NCBI GenBank assembly: GCA_039621445.1
Contig: CP154956.1
Location: 24,974,743 to 25,038,742, forward strand
Direction of reading: 5' to 3'
DNA: 64,000 bases
Source of the DNA: Euglena gracilis
Lineage: Eukaryota > Euglenida > Euglenophyceae > Euglenales
Below, piece by piece: positions 10,213 through 21,940 of the stretch. The position numbers and the translations under genes were made by a program. Position 1 is the stretch's first letter, and every line of letters starts with the position of its first letter. Below the pieces are notes generated by a model. The model worked only from the letters and a program-made list of their open reading frames with translations, did no database searches and was not told the DNA's origin.

Positions 10213-11904
10213 CGGGCCGGGCCAGGCCAGGTCAGGCCTGCGGGCCGCTGACTGAGCCGCCGGGCTGGGCCTGGCCGCCGGCCGGGCCGAACCGTCCGGG
10301 GCCGGGCCAGGCCGGGCTGGGCCGGGCCGGGCTGTGCCAGGCCGGGTCACGCCACCGGACCGCCGGCCGTTCCGGGCCAGGCCGTTCCGGGCCATCGGGC
10401 CGGGCCGGGCCTGGCCGCCGGGATGCCGGCCGGCCCCGCTGGGTGTGCCGCCGGGCCGGGCCGGGCCGCTGGACCGCCGGCCGGGCCGCCGGCCAGGCCC
10501 CTCCGCCGGCCAGGCCGGGCCGATCCGGGCCGGGCCAGGTCAGGTCAGGCTGCCGGGCCGCTGGCTGTGACGCCGGTCCGGGCCGCCTGCCGGACAGGCC
10601 GGGCCGGGGCGAGCCGTTCTGCCGGGCCGGGCCGGGCCCCCGGGCCCCCCGGGCCGGGCCCCCGGGCCGCCGGCCGCGCTAGTCCGGGCCGGGCCAGGTC
10701 AGGCCGCTGGGCCGGCGGCTGGGCCGGCCCGTGCCGCCGGGCCGCCGGTCGGGCCGGACCGTGCCGCTGGGCCGGGCCGGGCCGTGCCTCCAACCATTCC
10801 TTTCCCGTACCCGGGCCTTGCCAGCCGGGTCAGGCGCCGGCCCGCACTGTCCTGTGCCGCCGGGCTGTGGCCGGGCCGAGGGCAAAGGACCGGGCCGTGC
10901 CAGGACGGGTCAGGAAGCGGGACAGACCGGATGGGCAGAAGGGATGCGCGAAGCGAAGGGCAATAGGGAGTGTAAGAAGGGCTGGGCAGCGACCGCAGAA
11001 GCTGGGACAGGACGGGACAAGAAGGTTAGCGGAACGGAAAGCCAAGGAACCGTGAAAGAAACGAAAGCGCGAAGGGGCAAAACAGGGAATCGAAGGACCG
11101 AAGAAGTGCCAGGCAAGGCCACCGGCGCACCAAGCAAGGCCATGCCGGCCGGGCAGCAGGGCCGGGCCGCCGGGCTGCGCCTGGGCTGTGAATGGTGTGC
11201 AGCTCAGGTGGCCGGCCGGGCTGGCCGTCCTTATTCACCGCCCTCCTTTGTTCCATGGGCCGGGCAGGGCCGCCGGCAAGGCCGGGCCGGTCCGGGCCGG
11301 GCCCCCAAGTCAGGTCAGGCTGCTGGGCCGCTGGCTGTTACGCTTGGCCGGGCCGCCTGCCGGACAGGCTGGGCCGTGCCGGGCTGCCGGGCCGCCGGCC
11401 GTGCCGGACCGTGCCGCCGGGCCGGGCCAGGCCGGGCCGTGCCTCCGGGCCGCCGGCCGTGCCGGACTGTGCCGCCGGGCCGGGCTGGGCCGGGCCGCCG
11501 ACCAGGCCTGGCCGAGCCGTGCCAGGCCGGGTCAGGCCGCTGGGCTGGGCCCGGCCGAGCTGTGCCGCCGGGTCGCCGGCCGTGCCGGGCCGTGCCCCTG
11601 GGCCGGGCTGGGCTGGGCCGGGCCAGGCCAGGTCAGGCCCCGCCGGGCTGGGCCTGGCCGCCGGCTGAGCCGGACCGGGCTGCTGAGCCGCCGGCCTGGC
11701 CGGGCCATGCCGCCGGGCAGCCGGCCGGGCCGGGCCGTGCCGTCTGTCCGCCGGCCGTGCCGGACCGTGTCACCGGGCTGGGTCGGGCAGGGCCGCCGAC
11801 CAGGCCGGGCCATGACGCCGGGCTGCCGGGCCGGGCCAGGCCAGGTCAGGCCCGGCTGGGCCGCCGGGTCGCCGGCCGGGTCAGGCCGAGACGGGCCGGG
11901 GCCA

Positions 11905-11985
11905 AGTAGGCGCTAGCTTCGATACGCGGGTGAGCTTCGCTCACCCCCCCCCCAAAAGCGTGGTGAGCCACATCCTCTGACCCGG
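11905..11985 (+). repeat. Strand-switch hairpin motif, copy 1
   Basis: The motif is AGTAGGCGCTAGCTTCGATA, then CGCG and GTGAGCTTCGCTCAC (a perfect 6-bp stem with a TTC loop), a C-run, AAAAGC and GTGGTGAGC. Further copies lie at 16,600-16,675 (same strand) and at about 22,690-22,760 and 22,815-22,877 (opposite strand). Confidence 0.8.
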
Positions 11986-12121
11986 CCCGGCCCGGCCGTC
12001 GGCCCAGGGGCCTGGCCCGGCCCGGCGGCACGGCCGGCGGTCCGGCAGGCTGACGCGGCCCGGCCTGGCCGGCAGTCCTGTGGCCCGGCGACCCGGCGCG
12101 GCCCGGCCCGGTGCGGCCCGG

Positions 12122-12135
12122 CCCTAACCCTAACC
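12122..12135. repeat. Interstitial telomere-like motif
   Basis: CCCTAACCCTAACC is embedded in GGCC satellite. Identical short motifs occur at 12,716-12,729, 16,816-16,829 and 17,484-17,497, always followed by GGTGGCCC. Confidence 0.85.
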
Positions 12136-12715
12136 GGTGGCCCGACAGTGCGGCGGCCCGGCCCGGCGGCACAGCTGGCGGCCCGGCCGGCGGCCCATCG
12201 GCCTGGCCCGGCATGGCGGCACAGCTGGCTACCCGCGGCGGGGCACGGCACGGCCGGCGGTGAGGGGGGGCCCGCCGGCGGAGGGGGGGCGGCGGCCGGG
12301 GGCGGCCCGGGGCGGGGGCCGGGGGCGGCCCTGGCGGGGCCGGCCGGCCGGGGGCGGGCCGGCGGGCGGAGGCCCGGGCGCGGGGGGCGGGGGGGGGCGC
12401 GGACGGCGGATGGAGGGCGGCCCGGGGTTGGGGGGGGCGGGGGGGGGGGGCGGGGCGGCGGGGCGGTGGCCCGGGTGGGGCGGGGGCGGCGGAAGGAGGA
12501 GGGGCCCGGGGGGCCGGGCGGCCTGGGCTGGGGTGCCGGTGGAAGGGCGGCCGGAGGCCTGGCCGGCGGCCCAGCTGCCTGGCCCGGCCCGGCGGCACAG
12601 CTGGCTGAACGGCGGCCCGGCCCGGCACGGCACGGCCGGCGGTCCGGCGGCCTGACCCGGCCCGGCCTGGCCGGCAGTCCTGCGGCCCGGCGGCCAGGCC
12701 CGGCAGGCGGCCTGG

Positions 12716-12729
12716 CCCTAACCCTAACC
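12716..12729. repeat. Interstitial telomere-like motif
   Basis: CCCTAACCCTAACC is followed by GGTGGCCCG, 60 bp before the left arm of palindrome 2. Confidence 0.85.
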
Positions 12730-12774
12730 GGTGGCCCGGTGGCGCGGCGGCCCGGCCCAGCGGCCCAGCAGGCC

Positions 12775-13479
12775 ACTTGCGGGTCCCCCATGGTTGGTTT
12801 GGGTCCCCGGGTGGGTACGTGAGTTCCCCATCGGTTTTTGGTTAATTTTCAAAAAATCGATTTTTTGCCCCCCGGAAGGCTGAAAAAATGCCCAAGTCCT
12901 GTTGGACCCCCTTTTGGAGGGCCCCGTACGGGCCCCAAAACGGTCCGGACGGGCCGGGGGTATGTGGGGTGTATACAGGCCACTTGGGGGTCCCCCATGG
13001 TTGGTTTGGGTCCCCGGGTGGGTCCGTGCAGTTCCCCATCCGTTTGGGGTAATATTCAAAAAATCGATTTTTTGACCCCAAAATGGCCAAAAATGCACGT
13101 CCCTCCCTGGGCCCCCCTTTTTTCGACCTTCGACGGCCCGTATCTGGGCCAAGCCGGACAGCCGGATCCCCGGGTCTCCACCAGTGGTTGGGGGTCCCAG
13201 GGACTTCAATTTTGCCTGGGGGGTGTTTCCTTCAACTCCCCACGGGTTTCGAGATATTTTGGAAAAATCGATTTTTGACCCCAAAATGGCCCTCGCGGCG
13301 AAAATTTTTCTAAGTCGGAAGGGACCCCGGGGGTACCACCAGTTCACCATACCTAGGTGTCTCGTCGAGTCCTGGGACCTATTCCATCATTTGTCCTCCT
13401 ATCCTAATATAATACACTTTTGTTGTTTTCGGGACCTGACAACGCACACAGAAAAAGTTATTCAAAAAGCAAATATTTT

Positions 13480-13523
<44 letters not shown>

Positions 13524-14355
13524 CATGTATGTACTTATATGTACTTACATACATACATACATACATACATACATCACTTACATAAGTACATACATTGAAC
13601 AACAACAACAACAACAAAATTTTTTGCTTTTTGAATAACTTTTTCTGTGTTCGTTGTCAGGCCCCGAAAACAACAAAAGTGTATTATATTAGGATAGGAG
13701 GAAAAATGATGGAGTAGGTCCCCAGACTCGACGAGACACCGAGGTATGGTGAACTGGTGGTACCCCCGGGGTCCCTTCCGACTTAGAAAAATTTTCGCCG
13801 CGAGGGCCATTTTGGGGTCAAAAAATCGATTTTTCCAAAATATCTCGAAACCCGTGGGGAATTGAAGGAAACACCCCCCGGGCAAAATTGAAGCCCCTGG
13901 GACCCCCCAACCACTGGTGGAGACCCGGGGGTCCGACTGTCCGGCTTGGCCCAGATACGGGCCGTCGAAGGTCCAAAAAAAGGGGGGCCCCATGGGGGGA
14001 CGGGCATTGTTGGCCATTTTGGGGTCAAAAAATCGATTTTTTGAAAATTACCCAAAACGGATGGGGAACTGCAAGGGCCCACCCGGGGACCCAAACCAAC
14101 CATGGGGGACCCCCAAGTGGCTTGTTTCCTCCCCACATACCCCCGGCCCCTCCGGACCGTTCTGGGGCCCGCACGGGGCCTCCAAAGGGGGGTTCCCACA
14201 GGACTTGGCCGTTTTTCAGCCTTCCGGGGGCCAAAAAATTGATTTTTTGAAATTTTCCCAAAACCGATGGGGAACTGCACGGACCCACCCGGGGACCCAA
14301 ACCAACCATGGGGGACCCCCAAGTGGCCTGTATACACCCCACATACCCCCGGCCC
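12775..14355. repeat. Long palindrome 2 (arms about 770 bp)
   Basis: The left arm starts with inverted 206-bp monomers, where the plus strand reads the reverse complement of the array. It passes through the 'ccccacgggtttcgagatat' segment and (TTG)n to a centre near 13,565. The right arm returns through the same sequence and becomes array 2. The loop is CATA repeat. Confidence 0.9.
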
Positions 14356-15129
14356 GTTCGGACCGTTCTGGGGCCCGTGCGGGGCCTCCAAAAGGGATTC
14401 TCACAGGACTTGGCCGTTTTTCAGCCTTCCGGGGGGCAAAAAATCGATTTTTTGAAATTTTCCCAAAACGGAAGGGGAACTGCACGGACCCACCCGGGGA
14501 CCCAAACCAACCATGGGGGACCCCCAAGTGGCCTGTATACACCCCACATACCCCCGGCCCGTACGGACCGTTTTGGGGCCCGCACGGGGCCCCCCAAAAG
14601 GGATTCTCACAGGATTTGGCCGTTTTTCAGCCTTCCGGGGGGCGAAAAATCGATTTTTTGAAAATTTTCCCAAAACCGATGGGGAACTGCACGGACCCAC
14701 CCGGGGACCCAAACCAACCATGGGGGACCCCCAAGTGGCCTGTATACACCCCACATACCCCCGGCCCGTTCAGACCGTTCTGGGGCCCGTGCGGGGCCTC
14801 CAAAAGGGATTCTCACAGGACTTGGCCGTTTTTCAGCCTTCCGGGGGGCAAAAAATCGATTTTTTGAAATTTTCCCAAAACGGATGGGGAACTGCACGGA
14901 CCCACCCGGGGACCCAAACCAACCATGGGGGACCCCCAAGTGGCCTGTATACACCCCACATACCCCCGGCCCCTCCGGACCGTTCTGGGGCCCGCACGGG
15001 GCCTCCAAAGGGGGGTTCCCACAGGACTTGGCCGTTTTTCAGCCTTCCGGGGGCCGAAAAATCGATTTTTTGAAATTTTCCCAAAACCGATGGGGAACTG
15101 CACGGACCCACCCGGGGACCCAAACCAAC
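14020..15129 (+). repeat. 206-bp tandem array 2
   Basis: The marker GGAACTGCA recurs at about 14,065, 14,271, 14,476, 14,683, 14,888 and 15,094, giving six monomers with spacings of 205-207 bp. Compared with array 1, several monomers carry an 'aaaagggattctcacagg' variant in place of 'aaaggggggttcccacagg'. Confidence 0.93.
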
Positions 15130-16599
15130 CGGGCCGGGCCAGGCCAGGTCAGGCCTGCGGGCCGCTGACTGAGCCGCCGGGCTGGGCCTGGCCGCCGGCC
15201 GGGCCGAACCGTCCGGGGCCGGGCCAGGCCGGGCTGGGCCGGGCCGGGCTGTGCCAGGCCGGGTCACGCCACCGGACCGCCGGCCGTTCCGGGCCAGGCC
15301 GTTCCGGGCCATCGGGCCGGGCCGGGCCTGGCCGCCGGATGCCGGCCGGCCCCGCTGGGTGCCGCCGGGCCGGGCCGGGCCGCTGGACCGCCCTCCGGCC
15401 GCCGGCCAGGCCCCTCCGCCGGCCAGGCCGGGCCGATCCGGGCCGGGCCAGGTCAGGTCAGGCTGCCGGGCCGCTGGCTGTGACGCCGGTCCGGGCCGCC
15501 TGCCGGACAGGCCGGGGCCGGGGCGAGCCGTTCTGGGGCCGGGCCGGGCCGGGCCCCGGGCCGGGCCCCCGGCCGCCGCGCTAGTCCGGGCCGGGCCAGG
15601 TCAGGCCGCTGGGCCGGCGGCTGGGCCGGCCCTGCCGCCGCCTCCGGCGGGACCGTGCCGCGGCCCCCCGCCCCTCCACCCCCCCACCGACGCGCCAGAC
15701 CCCCCTCCGCCGCCGGCCTCCGGGGGCCGCCGCCCTGCCCGCCCGGGCCGCGGCCGGCCGCCGGCCGGGCCCCGGCCCCCCCCGGCCCGCCGGGCCGCCC
15801 CCCCGCCCCTCCGGGCCGGGCCGCGGCCCGCCCCGGGCCCCCCCCCGCCGCCCCCTCGCCCACCCCTCCCGCCCCCCACCTTCCCACCGGCCCCGCCCCG
15901 CTGCCCCTGCCCTCCTGTGCCTCCGCTGCCCCGCCGCCCTGGCCGGCTGGGCTGGGCCGGGCCCGCCGGCCAGGCCGGGCCGGTCCGGGCCGGGCCAAGT
16001 CAGGTCAGGCTGCTGGGCCGCTGGCTGTTACGCTTGGCCGGGCCGCCTGCCGGACAGGCTGGGCCGTGCCGGGCTGCCGGGCCGCCGGCCGTGCCGGACC
16101 GTGCCGCCGGGCCGGGCCAGGCCGGGCCGTGCCTCCGGGCCGCCGGCCGTGCCGGACTGTGCCGCCGGGCCGGGCTGGGCCGGGCCGCCGACCAGGCCTG
16201 GCCGAGCCGTGCCAGGCCGGGTCAGGCCGCTGGGCTGGGCCCGGCCGAGCTGTGCCGCCGGGTCGCCGGCCGTGCCGGGCCGTGCCCCTGGGCCGGGCTG
16301 GGCTGGGCCGGGCCAGGCCAGGTCAGGCCCCGCCGGGCTGGGCCTGGCCGCCGGCTGAGCCGGACCGGGCTGCTGAGCCGCCGGCCTGGCCGGGCCATGC
16401 CGCCGGGCTGCAGCCGGCCGGGCCGGGCCGTGCCGTCTGTCCGCCGGCCGTGCCGGACCGTGTCACCGGGCTGGGTCGGGCAGGGCCGCCGACCAGGCCG
16501 GGCCATGACGCCGGGCTGCCGGGCCGGGCCAGGCCAGGTCAGGCCCGGCTGGGCCGCCGGGTCGCCGGCCGGGTCAGGCCGAGACGGGCCGGGGCAAAG

Positions 16600-16675
16600 T
16601 AGGCGCTAGCTTCGATACGCGGGTGATCTTCGCTCCCCCCCCCCCCCAAAAGCGTGGTGAGCCACATCCTCTGAC
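16600..16675 (+). repeat. Strand-switch hairpin motif, copy 2
   Basis: This repeats copy 1 with small changes. GTGATCTTCGCTCCC breaks the perfect hairpin stem. It sits at the same strand switch of the GC satellite. Confidence 0.8.
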
Positions 16676-16815
16676 CCGGCCCGGCCCGGCCGTCGGCCCA
16701 GGGGCCTGGCCCGGCCCGGCGGCACGGCCGGCGGTCCGGCAGGCTGACGCGGCCCGGCCTGGCCGGCAGTCCTGTGGCCCGGCGACCCGGCGCGGCCCGG
16801 CCCGGTGCGGCCCGG

Positions 16816-16829
16816 CCCTAACCCTAACC
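16816..16829. repeat. Interstitial telomere-like motif
   Basis: CCCTAACCCTAACC in GC satellite block 2, at the position equivalent to 12,122. Confidence 0.85.
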
Positions 16830-17483
16830 GGTGGCCCGACAGTGCGGCGGCCCGGCCCGGCGGCACAGCTGGCGGCCGGCCGGCGGCCCATCGGCCTGGC
16901 CCGGCATGGCGGCCCGGCGGCCGGCCCGGCCTGGCGGGCCGGCCGGCGGCTGCCCGGCAGCCAGGCGGCCCGGCCCGGCGCTGGAGAAGGCCCCGGCTGG
17001 CTGCCGGCCGGCCCCGGCCGCCGGATGGCCCGGCCCCGGCGGAAACGGAAGCCCGGCGGCCGGCCCGGCTGGCCCGGCCGGCGGCCCGCTCGGCGGCCCG
17101 GCCCGGCCCGGCTGCGGCACGGCCGGCGGGCCCGAATGACAAGGCCCGGCCCGGCCGGCCCGGCGGCATCGGCCACGGGGCCGGGGCCCGGCCAGCATGC
17201 GGGCGGCCGGCCCGGCCCGGCCCGGCGGCCCGGCGGCAACGGCCCCAGCTGCACGGCTCCAGGCCGGCGGCCCGGCGGCCTGACCGGCCTGGCCCGGCTG
17301 CCCGGGGCCGGGCCGGCGGCCCGGAGGCCTGGCCGGCGGCAGCTGCCTGGCCCGGCCCGGCGGCACAGCTGGCTGAACGGCGGCCCGGCCCGGCACGGCA
17401 CGGCCGGCGGTCCGGCGGCCTGACCCGGCCCGGCCTGGCCGGCAGTCCTGCGGCCCGGCGGCCAGGCCCGGCAGGCGGCCTGG

Positions 17484-17497
17484 CCCTAACCCTAACC
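17484..17497. repeat. Interstitial telomere-like motif
   Basis: CCCTAACCCTAACC shortly before the left arm of palindrome 3, equivalent to 12,716. Confidence 0.85.
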
Positions 17498-17540
17498 GGT
17501 GGCCCGGTGGCGCGGCGGCCCGGCCCAGCGGCCCAGCAGG

Positions 17541-18246
17541 CCACTTGCGGGTCCCCCATGGTTGGTTTGGGTCCCCGGGTGGGTCCGTGCAGTTCCCCAT
17601 CGGTTTTGGGTAATTTTCAAAAAATCGATTTTTTGCCCCCCGGAAGGCTGAAAAATGGCCAAGTCCTGTGGGAACCCCTTTTGGAGGGCCCCGTACGGGC
17701 CCCAAAACGGTCCGGACGGGCCGGGGGTATGTGGGGTGTATACAGGCCACTTGGGGGTCCCCCATGGTTGGTTTGGGTCCCCGGAGGGGTCCGTGCAGTT
17801 CCCCATCCGTTTGGGGTAATATTCAAAAAATCGATTTTTTGACCCCAAAATGGCCAAAAATGCACGTCCCTCCCTGGGCCCCCCTTTTTTCGACCTTCGA
17901 CGGCCCGTATCTGGGCCAAGCCGGACAGCCGGATCCCCGGGTCTCCACCAGTGGTTGGGGGTCCCAGGGACTTCAATTTTGCCTGGGGGGTGTTTCCTTC
18001 AACTCCCCACGGGTTTCGAGATATTTTGGAAAAATCGATTTTTGACCCCAAAATGGCCCTCGCGGCGAAAATTTTTCTAAGTCGGAAGGGACCCCGGGGG
18101 TACCACCAGTTCACCATACCTAGGTGTCTCGTCGAGTCCTGGGACCTATTCCATCATTTGTCCTCCTATCCTAATATAATACACTTTTGTTGTTTCGGGA
18201 CCTGACAACGCACACAGAAAAAGTTATTCAAAAAGCAAATATTTTT

Positions 18247-18287
<41 letters not shown>

Positions 18288-19120
18288 CATGTATGTACTT
18301 ATATGTACTTACATACATACATACATACATACATACATCACTTACATAAGTACATACATTGAACAACAACAACAACAACAACAAAATTTTTTTGCTTTTT
18401 GAATAACTTTTTCTGTGTGCGTTGTCAGGCCCCGAAAACAACAAAAGTGTATTATATTAGGATAGGAGGAAAAATGATGGAATAGGTCCCAGGACTCGAC
18501 GAGACACCTAGGTATGGTGAACCCCGGTACCCCCGGGGTCCCTTCCGACTTAGAAAAATTTTGGCCGCGGGGGCCATTTTGGGGTCAAAAAATCGATTTT
18601 TCCAAAATATCTCGAAACCCGTGGGGAATTGAAGGAAACACCCCCCGGGCAAAATTGAAGCCCCTGGGACCCCCCAACCACTGGTGGAGACCCGGGGGTC
18701 CGACTGTCCGGCTTGGCCCAGATACGGGCCGTCGAAGGTCCAAAAAAAGGGGGGCCCCATGGGGGGACGGGCATTGTTGGCCATTTTGGGGTCAAAAAAT
18801 CGATTTTTTGAAAATTACCCAAAACGGATGGGGAACTGCAAGGGCCCACCCGGGGACCCAAACCAACCATGGGGGACCCCCAAGTGGCTTGTTTCCTCCC
18901 CACATACCCCCGGCCCCTCCGGACCGTTCTGGGGCCCGCACGGGGCCTCCAAAGGGGGGTTCCCACAGGACTTGGCCGTTTTTCAGCCTTCCGGGGGCCA
19001 AAAAATTGATTTTTTGAAATTTTCCCAAAACCGATGGGGAACTGCACGGACCCACCCGGGGACCCAAACCAACCATGGGGGACCCCCAAGTGGCCTGTAT
19101 ACACCCCACATACCCCCGGC
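17541..19120. repeat. Long palindrome 3 (arms about 780 bp)
   Basis: The structure matches palindrome 2, with its centre near 18,330. The left arm is almost identical to 12,775-13,540. The distance from centre 2 to centre 3 is about 4.77 kb, against about 5.13 kb from centre 1 to centre 2. Confidence 0.9.
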
Positions 19121-20111
19121 CCGTTCGGACCGTTCTGGGGCCCGTGCGGGGCCTCCAAAAGGGATTCTCACAGGACTGGCCGTTTTTCAGCCTTCCGGGG
19201 GGCAAAAAAAATCGATTTTTTTTGAAATTTTCCCAAAACGATGGGGAACTGCAACGGAACCCACCCGGGGACCCAAACCCAACCATGGGGGACCCCCCCC
19301 CCAAGTGGCATGTATACACCCCACATACCCCGGCCCCTCCAACCGTTTTGGGGCCCGTACTTGGCCACCACCCCGCAAAGGGGTTCCCACAGGACTTGGC
19401 CGTTTTTCAGCCTTCCGGGGGCGAAAAATCGATTTTTTGAAATTTTCCCAAAACGGATGGGGAACTGCACGGACCCACCCGGGGACCCAAACCAACCATG
19501 CGGGACCCCCAAGTGGCCTATATACACCCCACATACCCCCGGCCCGTTCGGACCGTTTTGGGGCCCGTGCGGGGCCCCCCAAAAGGGATTCTCACAGGAC
19601 TTGGTCGTTTTTCAGCCTTCCGGGGGCGAAAAATCGATTTTTTGAAATTTTCCCAAAACGGATGGGGAACTGCACGGACCCACCCGGGGACCCAAACCAA
19701 CCATGGGGGACCCCCAAGTGGCCTGTATACACCCCACATACCCCCGGCCCGTACGGACCGTTTTGGGGCCCGCACGGGGCCCCCCAAAAGGGATTCTCAC
19801 AGGACTTGGTCGTTTTTCAGCCTTCCGGGGGCGAAAAATCGATTTTTTGAAATTTTCCCAAAACCGATGGGGAACTGCACGGACCCACCCGGGGACCCAA
19901 ACCAACCATGGGGGACCCCCAAGTGGCCTGTATACACCCCACATACCCCCGGCCCCTCCGGACCGTTCTGGGGCCCGCACGGGGCCTCCAAAGAGGGATT
20001 CTCACAGGACTTGGTCGTTTTTCAGCCTTCCGGGGGCGAAAAATCGATTTTTTGAAATTTTCCCAAAACCGATGGGGAACTGCACGGACCCACCCGGGGA
20101 CCCAAACCAAC
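18785..20111 (+). repeat. 206-bp tandem array 3
   Basis: The marker GGAACTGCA recurs at about 18,832, 19,038, 19,245, 19,461, 19,666, 19,871 and 20,076. One spacing is 216 bp. The monomer spanning about 19,190-19,400 carries many single-base indels in homopolymers and local substitutions, unlike all others. Confidence 0.93.
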
Positions 20112-21940
20112 CGGGCCGGGCCAGGCCAGGTCAGGCCTGCGGGCCGCTGACTGAGCCGCCGGGCTGGGCCTGGCCGCCGGCCGGGCCGAACCGTCCGGGG
20201 CCGGGCCAGGCCGGGCTGGGCCGGGCCGGGCTGTGCCAGGCCGGGTCACGCCACCGGACCGCCGGCCGCCGCCCGGCCAGCCGTCCGGGCCATCGGGCCG
20301 GGCCGGGCCTGGCCACCGGATGCCGCCGGCCCCCGGGCCGCCCCGGCCGGGCCGCTGCCGCCGCCGGGGGGGGGCCGCCGGCCAGGCCCCTCCGCCGCCA
20401 GGCGGGCCGATCCGGCCGGGCCAGGTCAGGTCAGGCTGCCGGGCCGCTGGCTGTGACGCCGGTCCGGGCCGCCTCCTGCAGGCCGGGCCGGGGCGAGCCG
20501 TTCTTGCCGGCCGGCCGCCCCCGGGCCGGCCCCCCCGCCGGCCGCCTAGTCAGTCCCGGGCCGGGCCAGGTCAGGCCGCTGGGCCGGCGGCTGGGCCGGC
20601 CCTGCCGCCGGGCCGCCTCGGGCCGGACCGCCGCGGGGCCGGGCCGCCGTGCCTCCAACCAGGCCGGGGACCGCCGTGCCAGGCCGTCCGCCGCCGGGCC
20701 ACTGGCTGTGCCGCCGGGCTGGGCCGGGCCGAGCCTTGCCGTCGGGCCGCCCTGCCGGGCCCGCCGCCGGGTCAGGCAAGCGGGCCGATGGCTGTGCCGC
20801 CGGCCGCCGGGCCGAGCCGCTGGGCCGCCTCCGGCAGCCTGGCCCCGCCGGCCGGGCCAGGCCGCCGGCCTCACCGCCGGCCTGCCAGGCCAGGCCACCG
20901 GGCCACCCCACTGCCGGGCCGGGCCGGGCCGGGCTGCCGGCCTGGCCCGCTGGGTGCCGCCAGGCTGCCGGCCGGGCCGCTGGACCCGCCGGCTGGGCTG
21001 GGCCGGGCAGGGCCGCCGGCCAGGCCAGGCCGGTCCGGGCCGGGCCAAGTCAGATAAGGCTGCTGGGCCGCTGGCTGTTACGCTTGGCCGGGCCGCCTGC
21101 CGGACAGGCTGGGCCGTGCCGGGCTGCCGGGCCGCCGGCCGTGCCGGACCGTGCCGCCGGGCCGGGCCAGGCCGGGCCGTGCCTCCGGCCGCCGGCCGTG
21201 CCGGACTGTGCCGCCGGGCCGGGCTGGGCCGGGCCGCCGACCAGGCCTGGCCGAGCCGTGCCAGGCCGGGTCAGGCCGCTGGGCTGGGCCCGCCCGAACT
21301 GTGCCGCCGGGTCGCCGGCGGTGCCGAGCCCTGCCCCTGGGCAGGGCTGGGCTGGGCCGGGCCAGGCCAGGTCAGGCCCCGCCGGGCTGGGCCTGGCCGC
21401 CGGCTGAGCCGGACCGGGCTGCTGAGCCGCCGGCCTGGCCGGGCCATGCCGCCGGGCTGCCGGCCGGGCCGGGCCGTGCCGTCTGTCCGCCGGCCGTGCC
21501 GGACCGTGTCACCGGGCTGGGTCGGGCAGGGCCGCCGACCAGGCCGGGCCATGACGCCGGGCTGCCGGGCCGGGCCAGGCCAGGTCAGGCCCGGCTGGGC
21601 CGCCGGGTCGCCGGCCGGGTCAGGCCGAGACGGGCCGGGGCCGCCGGGCCAGACCGTGCCACCAGGCCGCCGGCCGTGCCGGGCCGTGCCACCGGGCCGA
21701 GCCCGGCCGGGCCGCCAGGCCGGGCTGGTCCGGGCCGGGCCAGGCCAGGTCAGGCCGCCGGGCCGCTGCTGTGTGCCGCCGGAAGGGCCGGGCTGGGCCA
21801 GGGCCGGTTAGGCGGGCCGGCCGTGGCTCTGCACCGGGCCGGACCGGCCCGGGCCGGGGCTGCCGGGCCGCTAGCTGTGCCGCCGGGCCGGGCCGGGCCA
21901 GGCCAGGTCAAGCCGCCGGGCCACTGGCTGTGCCGCCGGC
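20112..21940 (+). repeat. GGGCC-rich satellite block 3
   Basis: The same opening follows array 3 as in blocks 1 and 2. This block stays in the forward orientation and is interrupted by the insert at 21,941 before any strand switch. The 702-codon open frame through it is a repeat artefact. Confidence 0.9.

Larger units (their letters stand above)
10213..12774. repeat. GGGCC-rich satellite block 1
   Basis: The block is an extremely GC-rich, irregular satellite built from GGGCCGGGCC, GCCAGGTCAGGC and CCGCCGGCC units. It changes strand. Up to about 11,905 the plus strand reads mostly GGGCCGGGCC; from about 11,985 it reads the complement, CCCGGCCCGG. The switch is occupied by a roughly 70-bp conserved hairpin motif. 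A less repetitive island lies at about 10,905-11,130. Open frames of 200-430 codons here are Arg/Pro/Gly/Ala-only shadows. Confidence 0.9.
15130..17540. repeat. GGGCC-rich satellite block 2
   Basis: The order of sub-blocks repeats block 1: forward GGGCC units, a hairpin motif near 16,600, reversed GGCCC units, then two telomere-like motifs. The first and last parts are nearly identical to block 1. The middle differs: a C-rich stretch at about 15,650-15,930 replaces the 10.9-11.1 kb island. Confidence 0.9.

Noticed and set aside
12137-12655. Gly/Arg-rich plus-strand frames at 12.1-12.8 kb
   Set aside because: Shadow frames of reversed GGCCC satellite with homopolymer G runs; no independent support.
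19703-21811. 702-codon open frame through array 3 and the GC satellite
   Set aside because: It is made only of satellite monomers lacking stop codons and similar frames exist on both strands. Composition is Arg/Pro/Gly/Ala with no domain.
8250-21940. CRISPR array or ribosomal DNA as an explanation for the regular repeats
   Set aside because: The monomers are contiguous 206-bp units without spacers, no cas-like gene is nearby, and no rRNA sequence is recognisable.
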